Positions 25,713-35,800 of a stretch of 64,000 nt of DNA are shown here, piece after piece. Numbering within the stretch: the stretch's first letter is position 1; every line of letters starts with the position of its first letter. Below the pieces are notes generated by a model. That model did no database searches. It saw only the letters and a list, made by a program, of their open reading frames with translations, and was not told where the DNA came from. The translations under genes were made by a program, and so were the position numbers. This DNA comes from Chitinophagaceae bacterium (lineage in GTDB: Bacteria; Bacteroidota; Bacteroidia; Chitinophagales; Chitinophagaceae), in NCBI GenBank assembly GCA_023229465.1, contig JALNZE010000012.1:30962-94961 (forward strand). Reading direction: 5' to 3'.

Positions 25713-26390
25713 ATGCAAAAATATGCGGTAATAGTGGCTGGTGGCAGTGGGCAAAGAATGGGCGCCGATATGCCTAAACAATTCCTGCAGTTGCAACAGA
25801 AGCCCTTACTGTGGTTTACACTGCATACTTTTCTACATTCGTTTGATGATATACAGATCATTCTCGTTTTGCCTAAAGCGAATATGCCGGAAGGCGAAAA
25901 TATTTGTAAGCAATTAGCCGCGAAAAATAAAATTACTATCACAGAAGGCGGTCTTACCCGTTTTCATTCTGTTCAGAATGGGTTACAATTTATAAAAGAA
26001 CCTTCCATCATATTTGTTCATGATGGTGTTAGATGTTTGGTAACCAAAGAGCTTATTCAGAGATGTTATGAGCAGGCTTTACTAAAAGGCAGTGCCATAC
26101 CGGCAGTGGCTGCAACAGATAGTATCCGTATGATGGAGGAGGAAGATCATTTTACGGTAAACAGGCGGAATATTCGAATTATTCAAACACCGCAAACATT
26201 CCAGAGTCGCTTACTCCTGCCGGCTTTTAAACAGGCATATGATGAGGATTTCACCGATGAAGCTACGGTTGTTGAGGCATCTGGCGAATCTGTTTTTCTG
26301 ATTGAAGGGGATTATAATAATATCAAAATTACAAGGCCCGTTGACTTGTTGATTGCAGAAAAGATATTGACGGATCGTATCAGCTTTTGA
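25713..26390 (+). CDS. ispD: 2-C-methyl-D-erythritol 4-phosphate cytidylyltransferase
   Basis: Third step of the non-mevalonate (MEP) isoprenoid pathway: joins MEP and CTP to CDP-methylerythritol. 225 residues. The nucleotide-binding AGGSGQRMGADMPKQFL at residues 9-25 and VHDGVRCLV near 103 are standard; the substrate region RRNIRIIQTPQTF and DEATVVE are also seen. It begins 41 bp after the asparaginase gene on the same strand, and is convergent with the next oxidoreductase. Confidence 0.94.
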   Translation: MQKYAVIVAGGSGQRMGADMPKQFLQLQQKPLLWFTLHTFLHSFDDIQIILVLPKANMPEGENICKQLAAKNKITITEGGLTRFHSVQNGLQFIKEPSIIFVHDGVRCLVTKELIQRCYEQALLKGSAIPAVAATDSIRMMEEEDHFTVNRRNIRIIQTPQTFQSRLLLPAFKQAYDEDFTDEATVVEASGESVFLIEGDYNNIKITRPVDLLIAEKILTDRISF

Positions 26391-26403
26391 TTAGCTGAAC
26401 ATT

Positions 26404-27378
26404 TTATACAAGTATGCTGGTACTGTTTAGTTTCTCCAAAATCTGGTGCGCAACTTCCATCGCCAGAAACCCATCAATTTCGCTAACTACGGTAGGTTTA
26501 TTATGGATGATGGCATCTGCAAAAGATTCCAGTTCCAATTTGATGGCATTCATGGGTTGAATAACCGGATTAGCAACAGCGATGGTTTTTTTGCCATTGG
26601 TAGTTTCAATGTCAAATGAAAATACATTGGTGTCTTCCGGCTGTTTCAGTTTGATGATCTCTGTTTTCTTCTCAAGAAAATCTATACCCAGGTAAGCATC
26701 TTTTTGAAATAACCGCATTTTGCGCATTTTTTTCATGCTGATACGGCTACTGGTAAGATTGGCTACGCATCCATTATTGAATTCTATGCGCACATTGGCA
26801 ATGTCTGGTGTTTCTGTCATAACGGCTACGCCACTGGCTGAAATATTTTTCACATCACTTTTTACCAAACTCAGTATGATGTCTATATCATGTATCATCA
26901 GGTCCAGAATCACACTTACTTCTGTTCCTCTTGGATTGAATTGAGCCAGCCTATGCACTTCAATGAACATGGGATTCAGGTTCATGTCTTTAATAGCCAG
27001 GTAAGCCGGATTAAAACGTTCTACATGCCCAACCTGTAATTTGATATTGGCTTCACGAACCATTTTAACCATTTCACGCCCTTCCTGCAGCGTATGCGCC
27101 ATTGGTTTTTCAACAAATACATGTTTGCCTTTTCGGATGGCCTGCATGCAAATCCCGTAATGGAGGTTGGTTGGTGTGATCACATCAATAATATCACAGG
27201 CATCAATCAATTTGTCTTCGTCAACAAATCGTTTCAGGCCATATTGTTCCATAACCTGTTTAGCATGATCGTTATTGGGATCAAAAAAACCAACCAGTTT
27301 GGTTCCTTCTATTTCTTTCCAGTTATTCAAATGGAACTTACCCAGGTGGCCCACTCCAAAAACACCTACTTTAAGCAT
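26404..27378 (-). CDS. Gfo/Idh/MocA-family oxidoreductase
   Basis: NAD(P)-dependent dehydrogenase of unknown substrate. 324 residues. The Rossmann motif GVFGVGHLGKFHL opens the protein, and the family HVFVEKPMA motif (catalytic Lys) lies near residue 90. VGHVERFNPA follows. In some family members this order resembles UDP-N-acetylglucosamine 3-dehydrogenase-type enzymes, but I cannot name a substrate. The gene is convergent with ispD (13 bp apart). Confidence 0.85.
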   Translation of the reverse strand: MLKVGVFGVGHLGKFHLNNWKEIEGTKLVGFFDPNNDHAKQVMEQYGLKRFVDEDKLIDACDIIDVITPTNLHYGICMQAIRKGKHVFVEKPMAHTLQEGREMVKMVREANIKLQVGHVERFNPAYLAIKDMNLNPMFIEVHRLAQFNPRGTEVSVILDLMIHDIDIILSLVKSDVKNISASGVAVMTETPDIANVRIEFNNGCVANLTSSRISMKKMRKMRLFQKDAYLGIDFLEKKTEIIKLKQPEDTNVFSFDIETTNGKKTIAVANPVIQPMNAIKLELESFADAIIHNKPTVVSEIDGFLAMEVAHQILEKLNSTSILV

Positions 27379-27548
27379 AATATTGGCTATTGATCAGGGG
27401 GTAAATATAATTATTTGCACAGGCTAAACCTGACCATATTCCTTTATGTGGATATTCTCTGTTGTATTACAGGCGGTTTAGCCCTGTTAAGCAAACAGCT
27501 TAGTGGTGCTGTATATTGGTTAATGCCCTTGCACGGAGCAGCCCCTCG

Positions 27549-28286
27549 TTACCTCGCACTCCCCCCATCAATCGTTAAACAAATTCCATTCACATAGGCG
27601 GCTTCATCAGACGCAAGGTATACATACCCATATGCAATATCAATGGGTCTACCCCAATGCCCTGCTGGTATCATGGGCGTAAGTTTTTGTTTTACTTCTT
27701 CCGGAATGGCCTGTGTCATCTGTGTTTCAATAAATCCGGGTGCGATGCAATTGGCGGTTATGCCAAACCTTCCCAATTCCAGCGCCCATACTTTAGTCAT
27801 GCCGATGATGGCAGATTTGGTGGCCACATAATTGGTTTGACCAAAATTGCCTCTTAATCCTACATTGGAAGAAGCAGAAACGATTCGCCCATACTGTTGT
27901 TCTTTCATGTAATGAGCCACAGCCTGTGTACAAATAAAAACGCCGGTTAGGTTTACCGCTAATACTTTGTCCCAATCATCCTGTTCCATTTTCAGCAGCG
28001 TTTTGTCTTTGGTGATGCCTGCATTATTAATCAGAATATCTATTCTTCCAAATTCCTTAATTGTATCAATAGTTGCCGCCATTACTTCTGATTTTTCTGC
28101 CACAGATACTTTTTTAAAATAAACGCGGTAACCTTTACCGGTTAGTTCATCGGCTGTTGCCTGGCCACTTTCAGTAATATCCCAGATAATAACAATAGCG
28201 CCTTCTTTGGCGAATAAGGCTGTTGTGGCCAATCCGATACCTGAGGCGCCTCCTGTAATAATAGCTACTTTGTTTGCTAATCTCAT
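27549..28286 (-). CDS. SDR-family reductase, FabG/PhaB-like
   Basis: Short-chain dehydrogenase of 245 residues, likely reducing a 3-oxoacyl thioester. Cofactor motif TGGASGIG at residues 11-18, NNAG near 88, and the catalytic set Ser (SASSNVG), Tyr and Lys (YVATK) are complete. The C-terminal ending YVNGICLTIDGG is typical of FabG-like enzymes. No fatty-acid genes are adjacent, so acetoacetyl-CoA or other oxoacyl reduction is as likely as housekeeping FabG. A broken quinone-oxidoreductase fragment sits just upstream on the same strand. Confidence 0.85.
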   Translation of the reverse strand: MRLANKVAIITGGASGIGLATTALFAKEGAIVIIWDITESGQATADELTGKGYRVYFKKVSVAEKSEVMAATIDTIKEFGRIDILINNAGITKDKTLLKMEQDDWDKVLAVNLTGVFICTQAVAHYMKEQQYGRIVSASSNVGLRGNFGQTNYVATKSAIIGMTKVWALELGRFGITANCIAPGFIETQMTQAIPEEVKQKLTPMIPAGHWGRPIDIAYGYVYLASDEAAYVNGICLTIDGGSAR

Positions 28287-28295
28287 ATTGTTTTT

Positions 28296-28409
28296 TTAGG
28301 TTTGGCAGTAACTAATCAGGCGGATACCCGGTGCCTCTTCAGGCTCAGTAACTTCCTGTAAAATAAGGGTATCTGGCAGCCTATGGGTAAGGCATAGCAG
28401 TGCTTTCAT
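28296..28409 (-). pseudogene. N-terminal remnant of a quinone oxidoreductase-like gene
   Basis: A 37-codon reading frame begins MKALLCLTHRLPDTLILQEV, the usual opening of NADPH:quinone oxidoreductase (zinc-type MDR) proteins, and then ends within about 15 residues without the cofactor domain. It abuts the SDR gene. I read it as the surviving 5' end of a deleted gene; a genuine short peptide is possible but less likely. Confidence 0.45.
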
Positions 28410-28637
28410 GAGTGTCGTTTCTTTATAATTTGGCCCCGAACAAGTGGTGAATTACCGGGAAACTGAATTTACACTGATTCGATGAGAACAATACGTTCTG
28501 TTTTATTTTTTCTTTATTCCCTAATAAAAAATCCCTAATTTCATTCTTTATAGCAACCTGGATAGCTGAATGTGCGAAATACTATTCTCATTATTCGGTT
28601 GCAATTATGCATCTGATAAAATCCCCAATTAAATCTG

Positions 28638-29066
28638 ATGATCAAAAAGGTACTTTGTGTTGATGATGATACCATCGCCTTAACTATTTCACAATTATTG
28701 CTAAAGCGAACAGGTTTTGCTGCCGAAGTGATAACGGCTATTGATGGAAGTGACGCGTTAGAATACTTCGAAAAACTCTTTGCTGAAGATCCAAATGCGG
28801 TTGAGAATGCTCCCGAACTGATCTTGCTGGATATTAATATGCCGGTGATGAATGGATGGGAATTTCTTCAGTCTTTTGTTCCCCTTTATGAGAACAAATT
28901 AGCCAAGACCCGCATTGTTATTCTATCCTCCACTATTGACCCGGAAGATTTTGCACTTGCGAAAAAATTTCCTGTAGTTATTCAGTTCATTAGTAAGCCC
29001 CTCAGCATTGATAACCTGGAGGAGTTAAAGTCTCATGAACGAATGACAGACCTTTTCCCGGCATAA
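28638..29066 (+). CDS. Single-domain response regulator
   Basis: CheY-like receiver domain of 142 residues with no output domain. The acidic pocket DDD is at residues 9-11, the phosphorylation site is the Asp in LILLDINMPVMNGWEF near residue 62, the switch Thr/Ser lies in IVILSST, and the conserved Lys is in FISKPLS. No histidine kinase is adjacent, so the partner is elsewhere. Probably acts by protein contact in a phosphorelay. Confidence 0.9.
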   Translation: MIKKVLCVDDDTIALTISQLLLKRTGFAAEVITAIDGSDALEYFEKLFAEDPNAVENAPELILLDINMPVMNGWEFLQSFVPLYENKLAKTRIVILSSTIDPEDFALAKKFPVVIQFISKPLSIDNLEELKSHERMTDLFPA

Positions 29067-29162
29067 ACAGGGCCTGTTTTAATAAGTATATAAAATCGTT
29101 TCCGGCTTGAGTGGGGCCATTTTATTAATTTTCGTGGATAAAAGGTCAGATAGGAGAAAAAG

Positions 29163-29420
29163 TTAGGCTTTCCCTTCCGTAACTGTCTTTTTAACAAGTG
29201 CCACTAACTGCTTAACATTGTCAATAGTTTCTACATCAGTCTGATTAATACAAATCTGCCATTTTTTTTCAACCGCATTTAGCAGGTATAGCAGCTCCCA
29301 ATCAGCCAGTTTAAGATCTTTCTTCAGGTCTGTTTTAGCTGTAATAACAGGGGTATAAATATTCAATTTCTGTTGTAACAATTTTTGAATGCCATTCACA
29401 AAAGTCTGCATAACGTTCAT
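29163..29420 (-). CDS. ACP-like protein lacking the carrier serine
   Basis: 85-residue acidic/helical protein that resembles acyl carrier proteins over DLKKDLKLADWELLYLLNAVEKKW and the final INQTDVETIDNVKQLVALV. In real ACPs the equivalent of LADWEL reads LDSLDL with the phosphopantetheine Ser; here that Ser is replaced by Asp, so it cannot carry an acyl arm. It may be a degenerate or regulatory ACP fold. No acyltransferase or synthase is adjacent. Family link is by pattern only. Confidence 0.5.
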   Translation of the reverse strand: MNVMQTFVNGIQKLLQQKLNIYTPVITAKTDLKKDLKLADWELLYLLNAVEKKWQICINQTDVETIDNVKQLVALVKKTVTEGKA

Positions 29421-29508
29421 TTATATACTTAGTATGAAACGTTATAAGGCAAAAACGCTGCCAGTCGTCTATTAAGAACCTGTTAAAGTAGGTGGCTATA
29501 GGGTAAAT

Positions 29509-29541
29509 AAAAAAGCGCAGACTGTAATTTCTGCGCTTTTT
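29509..29541 (-). terminator. Terminator after DUF1573 gene
   Basis: AAAAAGCGCAGA and TCTGCGCTTTTT form a 12-bp stem; A/T tails on both sides make it potentially bidirectional. Confidence 0.85.
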
Positions 29542-29560
29542 GATAGTAGGATTAACGAAT

Positions 29561-30001
29561 TCAATTCTTTTTAGCGGCGCCAGGTAAAGCAGGTGCAGGC
29601 GCGGCATTTTGCGCCGCTGCTGATTTTACCTCTCCTTTAATAGTAAGGATGGTCTGTGCATTTTTTGCATTCGAGATAATGGTAATTTGTTTGTTAAAAA
29701 CGCCCGGACTCGCCGCATTATAGGTGGCTTTGATGGTAGCAGTGGCCCCTGGTTTAACGGGCTCTTTGGGCCATTCGGGTGTAGTACAACCACAGGAAGC
29801 CGTTACATTGCTCAGTACCAGCGGGTCTTTTCCGGTATTCTTAAAACTGAAAACATGTGTTACGGGTGTGCCCTGCGGAATAACCCCAAAATCAAATGTG
29901 CTTTGTGTAAAACTGATGTCTGCCTGATTGGTAGTAGCCTGAGAAAAACCTGCATTGGCAAAGCCAATAGCGATAACAAAAGCTAAAATTATTTTTTTCA
30001 T
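29561..30001 (-). CDS. DUF1573 secreted protein
   Basis: 146 residues. An N-terminal signal peptide (MKKIILAFVIAIGFANAGFSQ) directs export. The mature part fits DUF1573, an immunoglobulin-like beta fold: FDFGVIPQGTPVTHVFSFKNTGKDPLVLSNVTASCGCTTP with the diagnostic CGC, then PGATATIKATYN. The tail is Ala/Pro-rich. Function unknown; common in Bacteroidota. Stands alone with its own terminator. Confidence 0.88.
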   Translation of the reverse strand: MKKIILAFVIAIGFANAGFSQATTNQADISFTQSTFDFGVIPQGTPVTHVFSFKNTGKDPLVLSNVTASCGCTTPEWPKEPVKPGATATIKATYNAASPGVFNKQITIISNAKNAQTILTIKGEVKSAAAQNAAPAPALPGAAKKN

Positions 30002-30080
30002 ATTTCTGTTTATTGTTTGATAAAGATAGGAGATTATTATTTCAAAAAAAGTTGCCTGGCTAAAAAAATGGCCTTACTTG

Positions 30081-31793
30081 TTAATGTGAATCCCTGGAAA
30101 CCTCACTCCCTGAATGCCCTTTCAAAAAATCCAGATCTGCCCCCAAATTAGCCTGTTCTACATGTTTGATGTATAAACTAACATACCCCCTGTCTGTAGG
30201 AAGGGGAGGTGCCTGCCAAGCTGTTTTTCTTTTTTGAAATTCTGCTGCTGATAGGTCAATATTCAGGCTTCGATTTTCTACATCAAGTAAAACCCAATCG
30301 CCGTTCTGAATAAGCGCAAAATTGCCACCTGCCGAGGCTTCCGGAGAAATATGCAATACTACGGTTCCAAAGCCGGTACCACTCATCCTTCCGTCAGAAA
30401 TACGTACCATATCGGTAATGCCTTTTTCCAGTAATTTTTTGGGTAATCCCATATTGCCAACTTCCGGCATACCGGGATAGCCTTTCAGTCCCACATTTTT
30501 TAAAACGAGTACACTATGCTCATCTACATCCAGCAGTGGATCATCAATCCTGTTTTTATAATCTTCAATGTTTTCAAATACCACCGCTTTGCCTTTGTGT
30601 TTCATCAGGTGAGGAGAGGCAGCAGAAGGTTTAAGTACGGCGCCATCCTCACAAATATTTCCTTTTACTACCGCAATGCCTGATACGGGATTAAATGCAT
30701 TTTCAATGGTAGAAATGATATCTCTGTTATAACAGTCAGCAGCGGCATAATTTTCTTTTACCTTTTTACCATTCGCCGTAATGCATGCATGATGTAAACA
30801 GTTGTCCAGTTCTTTCATCACCGCGGGTAAGCCCCCGGCATAGTAGAGATCTTCCATAAAGTACTTTCCTGATGGCTGCAGATTAGCCACCAGTGGTATA
30901 TTGGCAGACAATGTATCAAAATCATCCAGGTGCAGTGGCACACCAATTCTTCCGGCAATGGCCAGCAGGTGAATAACAAAATTGGTGGAGCCCCCGATGG
31001 CCGCATTTACCATGATGGCATTTTCAAACGCGTTACGGGTAAGTATATCAGAGAGCCTGAGATTTTCCTTTACCATCTCTACAATACGTAAGCCAGACAT
31101 TTGTGCCAATACTTTCCTTCTCGAATCTGCGGCCGGTATGGAGGCATTTTCGGGTAGCGAAAGCCCGATCGATTCTACCATACAAGCCATCGTAGAGGCT
31201 GTACCCATTACGGCACAATGGCCACGGCTTCTGCACATGGAGGCTTCTGCATGCCCGAGTTCTTCCTGTGTCATTTTACCGGTTCTTACCTCTTCACTAA
31301 AATGCCAGATATCGCTGGTGCCAATATCCCGTCCCCTGAATTTTCCGGTAAGCATTGGTCCACCAGACACAACAATGGTAGGAATATTAACACTACAGGC
31401 ACCCATAACCAATGAAGGTGTTGTTTTATCGCATCCACAAAGGAGTACAACACCATCCAGTGGATTGGCGCGAATCGTTTCTTCCACATCCATACTTGCC
31501 AGGTTTCTGAAAAGCATAGTGGTTGGTTTCATCATGGATTCGCCCAACGACATCACCGGAAACTCTAATGGAAAACCACCCGCCTGTAATATGCCCCGTT
31601 TTACTGATTCTGCCAGTTCCCTAAAATGTGCATTGCAGGGGGTAAGTTCTGACCATGTATTACAAATGCCAATTACCGGCCTGTTTCGAAATTCAAAATC
31701 AGGGAAGCCCTGGTTTTTCATCCACGCACGGTAGATAAAACCGTCTTTACCTTCTTTGCCAAACCAATGCTGGCTGCGTAAAGTTACACTCAT
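30081..31793 (-). CDS. IlvD/Edd-family dehydratase (sugar-acid type)
   Basis: Fe-S dehydratase of 570 residues. Likely cluster ligands are Cys53 (TPCN), Cys121 (GCDKTTP) and Cys193 (GHCAVMGTAS), matching the three-Cys pattern of arabinonate/xylonate dehydratases. The opening LRSQHWFGKEGKDGFIYR and GISDGRMSGTGFGTVVLH-type end resemble pentonate dehydratases more than the branched-chain enzyme IlvD. No other ilv genes are nearby, which supports a sugar-acid role. The precise substrate cannot be told. Confidence 0.85.
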   Translation of the reverse strand: MSVTLRSQHWFGKEGKDGFIYRAWMKNQGFPDFEFRNRPVIGICNTWSELTPCNAHFRELAESVKRGILQAGGFPLEFPVMSLGESMMKPTTMLFRNLASMDVEETIRANPLDGVVLLCGCDKTTPSLVMGACSVNIPTIVVSGGPMLTGKFRGRDIGTSDIWHFSEEVRTGKMTQEELGHAEASMCRSRGHCAVMGTASTMACMVESIGLSLPENASIPAADSRRKVLAQMSGLRIVEMVKENLRLSDILTRNAFENAIMVNAAIGGSTNFVIHLLAIAGRIGVPLHLDDFDTLSANIPLVANLQPSGKYFMEDLYYAGGLPAVMKELDNCLHHACITANGKKVKENYAAADCYNRDIISTIENAFNPVSGIAVVKGNICEDGAVLKPSAASPHLMKHKGKAVVFENIEDYKNRIDDPLLDVDEHSVLVLKNVGLKGYPGMPEVGNMGLPKKLLEKGITDMVRISDGRMSGTGFGTVVLHISPEASAGGNFALIQNGDWVLLDVENRSLNIDLSAAEFQKRKTAWQAPPLPTDRGYVSLYIKHVEQANLGADLDFLKGHSGSEVSRDSH

Positions 31794-32097
31794 ATCAGGG
31801 ATTATTTAAAAGGACAAAGTAAGGCTTATTTTCAGGTTTTGGCTATTGTAAAAAGTGTTAAATGTTGACATGCAGTGACTTACCGGAGTTATTTCTGTGG
31901 ATAAAGGGCAACAAATTATCAAATTTATGACTGATTTGAGCTGCCGGGCGGGCTATCATAACAATTTATTTTTAAAAGATTTGCAACAATAGTAATTTGC
32001 CGCATATTACGAAATTGAAAATAGTGTCCGGCTATTGTAATATTTCACTTTTTTTAGGTACTAATGGATTAAACTAAAAAATTAAAAAATAAACAGT
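31794..32097. other. 304-bp divergent intergenic region
   Basis: Gap between the dehydratase and the following secreted-protein gene, which are divergent. A/T-rich, with no gene or clear repeat. A promoter for each side is expected but I see no exact TAnnTTTG box. Confidence 0.5.
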
Positions 32098-32799
32098 ATG
32101 AAAAAAATTTTCTTATCTATGATGGTGTTTGGTGCAACTGCTTTTACCCTGAGTGCACAAACGGCAGATGAAATTATCGAAAAATATATCACAGCCATTG
32201 GTGGAGCCGATAAATGGACCAAGGTTCAGTCAATAAAAGTAGAAGGCCAGGTAGAAGTGCAGGGCCTTGCCATACCTTATACCATGCAGGGGTTACAGCT
32301 AAAAGGAATGCGGGTTGACGCGGAGTTTCAGGGAAATATAATCATTGATATTGTTACCCCAACCAATGGCTGGTCTCAAAACCCGCTGGCAGGAAAAAAT
32401 ACACTAAGCCCCATTACAGAAGAAGAACTAAAGTCTAAAGTGGATGACCTTGACATTCAGGACGCCTTCATTGAGTATCAAACGAAAGGATCCGCAGTTG
32501 AATTTTTAGGAAAAGATGAAGAAGATGGGAATGAGTATTTTAAAATAAAGATGACCTCTAAAAATAATAATGAGAAAACGTATTTTTTTGATACAAAAAC
32601 ATACCTGATCTATAAGATAGAATCTGTTGTTAAACAACAGGGTCAGGAAATGAAAACTGCCGTTAAGTATCTTGATTACCAGTTAATAGATTTTGGCATT
32701 AAAATGCCATTTAAAACTGATCAGGGTATGATGATGATGGTTATTAAAAAAGTAACCATTAACCCCGTGGTGGATGAATCTATTTTCATAGCCAAATAA
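32098..32799 (+). CDS. Secreted LolA-like / outer-membrane lipoprotein-sorting-like protein
   Basis: 233 residues with a signal peptide (MKKIFLSMMVFGATAFTLSAQ). The mature part starts TADEIIEKYITAIGGADKWTKVQSIKVEGQ, a pattern common to Bacteroidota periplasmic proteins of the LolA-like or DUF4292-like beta-sheet fold. A repeated strand pattern continues to the end. No lipobox. Function is unknown; it may carry lipids or act with the secreted protein downstream. Confidence 0.65.
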   Translation: MKKIFLSMMVFGATAFTLSAQTADEIIEKYITAIGGADKWTKVQSIKVEGQVEVQGLAIPYTMQGLQLKGMRVDAEFQGNIIIDIVTPTNGWSQNPLAGKNTLSPITEEELKSKVDDLDIQDAFIEYQTKGSAVEFLGKDEEDGNEYFKIKMTSKNNNEKTYFFDTKTYLIYKIESVVKQQGQEMKTAVKYLDYQLIDFGIKMPFKTDQGMMMMVIKKVTINPVVDESIFIAK

Positions 32800-32889
32800 T
32801 TCTGATTGCCCACTGTAAATGCAGGGTATATTTCTTAATGCTTGGCCATAAAGTATTGAGGCGTATATCCTGTTTTTTATGTAAACGAT

Positions 32890-35800
32890 ATGTATATGTA
32901 TATGTATAGGTATTTAAAATATAAATTATCTCTCGCGGCTTTTTTTCTGGTAATGATTACCTGGGCGCAAACGGCTATTAACTCATCCCATTTCCAGGTA
33001 ATGGGGGCAAGGGCTTTGGGGCCATCCACCATGAGTGGAAGGATAACCTCCATTGAAGGAATAACGGTGGCCGGGCAGGTAAATTTATATGTGGGTACCG
33101 CGGGTGGGGGTATCTGGAAAAGCCAGAATGGCGGGCAATCTTTTAACCCGGTCTTTGATAAATATTGTCAATCCATTGGCGCGCTTGCCGTAGAACCCGG
33201 TAATGCTAAAGTAGTTTATGCCGGAACAGGTGAAAGCAATACAAGGAATTCTGTTTCCATTGGCGATGGTTTGTATAAAACAACAGATGGTGGTAACAAC
33301 TGGCAAAAGATGGGGTTAGACAGCACGGAACGTATCAGCAAAATTTTGATTGATCCTTCAGATAAAAAAAATATTTATGTGGCTGCTCCCGGTCCATTGT
33401 GGAAATCATCTTCACACAGGGGCTTATATAAATCAACGGATGGTGGTAAAACATGGAATAAGTTATTGTATGTAAATGAAGAAACCGGATGCGCTGATAT
33501 AGCGCTGCATCCTCAAAAAAGTAATATAATATTGGCTTCTTTCTGGCAGTTCAGGAGAAAGCCGTATGCGTTTAATTCCGGCGGACCGGGTAGTGGGCTT
33601 TTTAAATCCACTGATGGTGGTAAAACCTGGCATAAACTAACCAGGGGCCTGCCTGAAGGTGATCTTGGAAGGATGGTTATCACCATTAATCCATCCCAAC
33701 CATCAGAAGTATTGGCTATTGTTGAAGCGAAAATTCCCGGGTTATATCTTTCACTGGATGAGGGGGAAACATGGAAAAAACTGGCTGCTACAGAGAATAT
33801 CACTGCAAGACCATTTTATTTCAGCACGCTGGTATATGATCCGGGTGACCCTAAAAGGGTATATCGTCCGGCATTTGATTTCGCGTATTCGATTGATGGC
33901 GGTTATTCATGGAGTAATACCACCATCGGTGGTGTACAGCCCCATGCGGATCATCATGCGCTATGGGTGAATCCGAATAATACAGAAATGATGTTTCTTG
34001 GAACGGATGGAGGCGTGTACCAAAGTTTAAATAAAGGAAGCTCCTGGCAATTTCTTAATAACCTTCCGGTTGGTCAATTCTATCATGTGAGTGTAGACAA
34101 CCAGTTACCTTATAAAATATATGGTGGATTACAGGACAATTATAGTTGGATAGCGCCCAATACTGCACCGGGTGGTGTAAGCTCTGCCGACTGGCGCATT
34201 ATTGGCGGTGGGGATGGTTTCTGGGTACAGCCAAGTCCGGTAAACCCAAAAATTGTTTTTTCCGAATCGCAGGGCGGTGAGATAACGAGGGCCGATCTGG
34301 CAACAGGTTTATCCTTCGGAATTAAACCAAAAAAATTGCCGGGTGATGATGAACACCGGTTCAACTGGAACACACCCATTGTAACCGGCAGTTCGGTTAA
34401 GAAAGGGGTTAATGGGAAACCATTATATAACCTGTATATCGCGTCTCAATACCTTTTTAAATCAACAGATGATGGAAGGAACTGGGAAAGAATTTCGCCG
34501 GATCTTACCACTAATAACAAAGCCAAACAACAGCAATCAGAAAGCAGTGGCGGTATTACCGGCGATAATACCAGTGCAGAAAACCATTGTACTATTTTTA
34601 CTGTTGTACAACACCCGAAAAATGAGCATATTATTTGGGTAGGTACAGACGATGGTAATCTGCAGTATACGGGGGATGCCGGAAAAACATGGCAAAACAA
34701 AGCATCCGGTATCTGGCAAACAGGGGTGCCCGAAAACAGCTGGATCAGTAGTATAGAAATTTCTTCGCTGAACCCGAAAAGGATGTATGTAACATTGGAT
34801 AACCATATGTACGGTGATAACAATACCTATCTGGTAGTTAGTTATGATGCCGGTAATACCTGGAAAAGATTGGTATCAACAGAGTTTACCGGGTTTGCGC
34901 ATATTGTAAGAGAAGATATCGTAAATGATAAACTGCTTTTTTTAGGAACTGAAATGGGACTCTTCATTTCATTGGATGGAGGCAATCAATGGATGCGTAG
35001 CAAGTACCAGAATATGCCATGGTATAACCTGGTACGTGATATCAAAATTCAGCCACAAACCAATGACCTGGTAATTGCTTCTCATGGCAGGGGAATATAT
35101 GTGATTGACAATTTGCAACCCTTACGCGACCTGGTGAAATCTGATGTAAATAAAGAAGCGATCCTTTATCCTATTCAATCATTTACATACGATTTTGCCG
35201 CACAATTACCAATAGCGCCCCCTAACCTGGCAGGTTGGGTTGGCGAAAACAAAGTAGTGTCCCCGGTTATTTATTATTACCTGAAACAAAGAAGCAATGA
35301 TGCAGTGAAGATTGAAATATATGATGCCGATAATAAAAAAATAAAAGACTTTAATGGCTCTGGATTGAAAGGGCTAAACAAAGTTTACTGGGGTCTCAAT
35401 ACCAATCCGCCCAAAGTGGCCCTGGGTGGTTTTACAACGGGGTCCAGCGTACAGTACGCTTCCTTTATCAGTCCGAAAGTACCTGTTGGTAAATACAAAG
35501 TTGTTATAAAGGCAGACGGTAAATTATATGAAGAGTTCATACATATTAAAGCCAATACGGAGAAAGGGTTTACTGCTCAGTCTATTGGCCTGTTGTATAA
35601 GCAGGGGATGCGTTTGCACGGGTTACAGGAGAAACTGGCTGTATTGGTGGATACACTTGATAAAACCATCGCTTTATTAAATAAAATAGAAAAGAAAGAA
35701 GAGCCGAATAAAACCAAACTTGAAAAATTGACTGAACTCAGAAAAGAAATTATCGAGATGAATCGTACATCTATTTTCTTTGATGAATTTAAATTCAGGA

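Noticed and set aside
30982..31734. 250-residue forward frame inside the dehydratase gene
   Set aside because: Antisense shadow of a complete IlvD/Edd-family gene with all conserved cysteines.
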